Origin: Peptococcaceae bacterium BRH_c8a
GTDB lineage: Bacteria; Bacillota; Desulfotomaculia; Desulfotomaculales; Desulfallaceae
Reading direction: 5' to 3'
NCBI GenBank assembly: GCA_000961575.1
Contig: LADP01000016.1
Location: 1-64,000 of the forward strand
Length of the DNA stretch: 64,000 nt
The position numbers and the translations under genes were made by a program. The notes below the pieces were generated by a model. That model made no database searches, was not told the DNA's origin, and saw nothing but the letters and a program-made list of their open reading frames with translations. Positions 61,324 through 64,000 of this stretch are shown here, piece after piece. How positions within the stretch are numbered: the first letter of the stretch is position 1; each line of letters opens with the position of its first letter.

Positions 61324-64000
61324 ATGGATCAGGACAAATCGTATATAAAAAATACATCAAACATCCTTATACTGGTTTTTGTAGTGGCGCTTTATTATAT
61401 AAGCCATGTTAATTATTTGTTTTTTCATGCTGCCGCCGAGTTATTTAGCATTATTATTGCCTTTAACATATTCATTATTGCGGTTAACACTTACCGTGTT
61501 GCTCAAAATAGCTTTTTCATGCTGCTGGGTATCGCTTATGGTTTTGTAGGCGGTTTTGATTTGCTGCATATGCTGGCTTATCAGGGAATGGACGTTATCG
61601 GAGCCGCCGGGGATGACGCTCATTTGAAGTTATGGATTAGCGCCAGGTATCTGGGCAGTACAGCACTGCTGATGGCGGTGCTGTTACATAGGAAAAAACT
61701 GAATCTATACCTAATTGCCGGGTTCTATACTTTTGTGTCTGCTATTTTAGCAGCTTCCTTTTTTATATGGCCTCTATTCCCCGCCAACGGCGTTGCTGGT
61801 CTGGGGTTACCCTTGTTTTTAAGAATTAGTGAATTTTTCATCTCGTGCATTTTGGTGGCGGCTCTGGTTCTGATAACTCAAATTAAGAAGGTATTCCACA
61901 AACATGTTTTCTGGTTTGTTGTTCTTTCTCTCGTGGCTACTTTGCTTGCGGAAATATTCTTTGCCTTTAATACTGTCATGTACGGTTGGTTAGATGTTTC
62001 TGGCCACTTGCTAAAGCTGGTATCTTTTTATTTTATGTATCAGGCGCTTGTGGTCACAAGCCTGTCGGAACCGCAAAAACTTTTGTTTTATGAACTGGCC
62101 CAGACCAAGAACAAATCCCTTAAAGTAAATGAACAGTTGGTTAAAGAAATAAAGAATCATAAACAAACAGCCAAACTGCTGCAGCGCGTAAATAGGGCCC
62201 TTAAGGTGTTAAGTGAATCCAACCGGGTTATTGCCGGCGCCAGTAACGAATCTGAGTTAATTAATAATATTTGCCGGGTCATTGTTGAGGTGGGTGGTTA
62301 CCACTCGGCCTGGGTTGGTTACGCGGAACAGAACAGGGAAAGAACAGTCCGCTCGTTTAATCATGGCGGCCTCGTGGGCGACCGGTATTCCGACCTGGTT
62401 ATATCATCCGGGTCAAATCCGGAATTAAACTCTGGCTCAACCGCGGTGGTTGGCACGGTACCGGCCGGGTTAATGAAAGAAAAGCAAAAAGACTTCGGCA
62501 TTAATTCCTGGCAAAGCCAGGCCAGGCGTAATCCCAGGTCTGAGTTTACCGTGCCGCTGGTTTTGGATAATCAGATACTCGGTTCGATTAATATTATCGC
62601 GGCCGAGCCTGAAGCCTTTAACGAGGTGGAGAATGAACTACTGACCAAATTGTCTCAAAACCTAGCTTATGGAATAAACATGCTTCGATCACGGGCGGAG
62701 AAAAAGAAAGCCGAAGAAGCATTGCGGGAGAGCGAAGAAAAATTCAGGCTGCTGTTTCATAACGCCAATGATGCCATATTTTTATTATCGGTAGACGAAT
62801 CCCCATATCGCTTCCTGGAAGTTAATGATGTTTCCTGTCGGAAATTTGGTTATGGCAGGGATGAATTCCTGGAAAGAACAATTGAAGAGATTGTCTTTAA
62901 TAAAGAACTTAGGGCTTTTAAAGAATACCTTGCCGAATGCCTTGAAAAAGGACACGCCACATACGAACTGAATGTTACTTCTAAAGAGGGCCAAAAAATT
63001 CCTATTGAGGCCAACGGCCACTTGTTTAATTTAAAGGATCGGCAAGTTATGCTATCAATAGCCCGGGATATCACCGAACGCAAACAAGCCGAAGAACAGT
63101 TGCGGTTTATCAGCCTGCACGACTCTCTTACCGGGCTTTCGAACCGGGCATTCTTTGAGCGGGAGATGAACCGCCTGGAAAACAGGCGCCAGTACCCGGT
63201 GGGTATCATCATGTGCGATGTGGATGGCTTAAAGCTGGTCAACGATACTCTGGGCCACGATGCAGGTGACACGCTGCTGGTGAATGCAGCCAAGGTAATT
63301 AAGCAGTGTTTCCGCGAGGGTGATACGGTGGCCAGGATTGGCGGGGATGAATTTGCAGTGCTGCTCACCGATGTGGACACTGCTGCTGTTGAAGTGGCTT
63401 GTAAAAGGATTCGGGATGCTTTCGCCGGTTACAATGAAACAAACCCTGAACTTCCGCTAAGCATATCCGTTGGTTCGGCCGTAAGCGGCAGTGCCTTTAT
63501 CAAAATGCTGGATCTTTTTAAGGAAGCTGATAACAATATGTATCGTGAAAAGCTGCACCGGCGGCAAAGCGCCAGAAGTTCCATCGTCAACACTTTAATT
63601 AAAGCTTTGGAAGAAAGGGATTTTATTACCGGCGGCCATGCCGAACGTTTACAGGATCTGGTTGCCAATTTGGCTTCTACCATCGGACTGAAACAGCGGT
63701 TAACTGATTTGCGGCTTCTGGCTCAGTTCCACGACATTGGCAAAGTAGGTATTCCAGACCGGATATTATTTAAACAGGGCCCTTTGACTACTGAAGAAAC
63801 TAAGGAGATGCAGCGGCACAGCGAAATTGGTTATCGGATTGCGCAATCCGCGCCCGAACTACTTCCTATTGCCGAATGGATTTTAAAACACCATGAATGG
63901 TGGAATGGTAAAGGATACCCCCTGGGGCTCAAAGGGGAGCAGATTCCCCTGGAGTGCCGCATATTAGCTATTGCAGACGCGTATGACGCCATGACCAGCG
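61324..64000 (+). CDS. Membrane GAF-PAS-GGDEF-HD-GYP c-di-GMP protein (partial, cut by window end)
   Basis: About 892 residues are visible and the reading frame continues past the window. A MASE3-like N-terminal region with about seven membrane helices is followed by a GAF domain, a PAS domain, a GGDEF domain and an HD-GYP domain. The GGDEF motif is intact (673-677) and the HD dyad lies at 803-804 (HDIGK) with GYP at 864-866, so both synthesis and breakdown of cyclic di-GMP are possible. ATG 61324 is chosen for AGGTGAAAAA upstream; an in-frame ATG at 61177 has a poorer site. Confidence 0.9.
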   Translation, partial: MDQDKSYIKNTSNILILVFVVALYYISHVNYLFFHAAAELFSIIIAFNIFIIAVNTYRVAQNSFFMLLGIAYGFVGGFDLLHMLAYQGMDVIGAAGDDAHLKLWISARYLGSTALLMAVLLHRKKLNLYLIAGFYTFVSAILAASFFIWPLFPANGVAGLGLPLFLRISEFFISCILVAALVLITQIKKVFHKHVFWFVVLSLVATLLAEIFFAFNTVMYGWLDVSGHLLKLVSFYFMYQALVVTSLSEPQKLLFYELAQTKNKSLKVNEQLVKEIKNHKQTAKLLQRVNRALKVLSESNRVIAGASNESELINNICRVIVEVGGYHSAWVGYAEQNRERTVRSFNHGGLVGDRYSDLVISSGSNPELNSGSTAVVGTVPAGLMKEKQKDFGINSWQSQARRNPRSEFTVPLVLDNQILGSINIIAAEPEAFNEVENELLTKLSQNLAYGINMLRSRAEKKKAEEALRESEEKFRLLFHNANDAIFLLSVDESPYRFLEVNDVSCRKFGYGRDEFLERTIEEIVFNKELRAFKEYLAECLEKGHATYELNVTSKEGQKIPIEANGHLFNLKDRQVMLSIARDITERKQAEEQLRFISLHDSLTGLSNRAFFEREMNRLENRRQYPVGIIMCDVDGLKLVNDTLGHDAGDTLLVNAAKVIKQCFREGDTVARIGGDEFAVLLTDVDTAAVEVACKRIRDAFAGYNETNPELPLSISVGSAVSGSAFIKMLDLFKEADNNMYREKLHRRQSARSSIVNTLIKALEERDFITGGHAERLQDLVANLASTIGLKQRLTDLRLLAQFHDIGKVGIPDRILFKQGPLTTEETKEMQRHSEIGYRIAQSAPELLPIAEWILKHHEWWNGKGYPLGLKGEQIPLECRILAIADAYDAMTS

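Overview
The window looks like chromosomal DNA of an anaerobic, spore-forming, low-to-mid GC Firmicute of the Desulfotomaculum/Peptococcaceae type. This is an inference from gene content: a futalosine-pathway menaquinone cluster, a selenocysteine formate dehydrogenase beside NADH-dehydrogenase-like flavin and Fe-S subunits, selA/selB, several acyl-CoA ligases, a GerW-type sporulation protein, and mostly AGGAGG-type ribosome binding sites. No 16S rRNA is present, so the genus cannot be fixed.

Layout. 1-469 is a perfect heptamer array (67 x TGACTAC) that runs off the left edge. 569-5725 (minus) holds selA-selB, a MidA/NDUFAF7-like methyltransferase, an LpdD-like small protein and a tiny acidic ORF. 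5840-7844 is a TrkA/TrkH potassium uptake pair. 8093-10255 is a fused ADP-forming acyl-CoA synthetase. 10530-16680 is a menaquinone operon (polyprenyl-synthetase-like protein, ubiD, ubiA, mqnE, mqnA, mqnC). 16858-19958 holds speD and a large membrane protein with an alkaline-phosphatase-like ectodomain. 20153-23264 holds a ferredoxin, a 63-bp tandem repeat, an XRE regulator overlapping an acyl-CoA dehydrogenase, and small membrane proteins. 23421-27805 is alr-ald-nnr-acpS. 28347-35112 is a LytS/LytTR two-component system beside two acetyl-CoA-synthetase-type genes. 35699-37545 holds a HEAT protein and an HD-GYP phosphodiesterase. 37965-44293 is the formate dehydrogenase operon. 44523-50480 holds a folate enzyme, an ACT protein, phenylacetate-CoA ligase, tsaD, an EEP nuclease and Sir2. 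50807-52759 is acetoacetyl-CoA synthetase behind a sigma-54-like promoter. 52877-60813 is a string of small uncharacterised genes, gerW, a diverged adenine-deaminase-like enzyme, threonine synthase and a macrodomain protein. 61003-61088 is tRNA-Leu(TAG). 61324 to the end is a membrane GAF-PAS-GGDEF-HD-GYP protein cut by the window edge.

How the parts work together. selA and selB supply the machinery needed to read the in-frame TGA in fdhA (Sec352), whose message carries a SECIS-like hairpin with a GGUCU loop just 3' of the UGA. Without recoding, fdhA would be read as two ORFs. The formate dehydrogenase, its NuoE/NuoF-like partners and menaquinone are components of anaerobic electron flow. Acetate and other acids can be activated by at least five ligases. 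A two-part 32-bp motif is shared between the promoter regions of lytS and acsA, suggesting direct control of acetate activation by the LytTR regulator.

The window is also rich in non-coding mobile or repetitive DNA: ten copies of a roughly 60-bp palindromic repeat, heptamer (TGACTMC) blocks in inverted pairs, a 230-bp MITE-like element with terminal inverted repeats and an 8-bp target duplication lying exactly between two convergent stop codons, and a 63-bp tandem repeat. Three perfect DnaA boxes cluster in one intergenic region.
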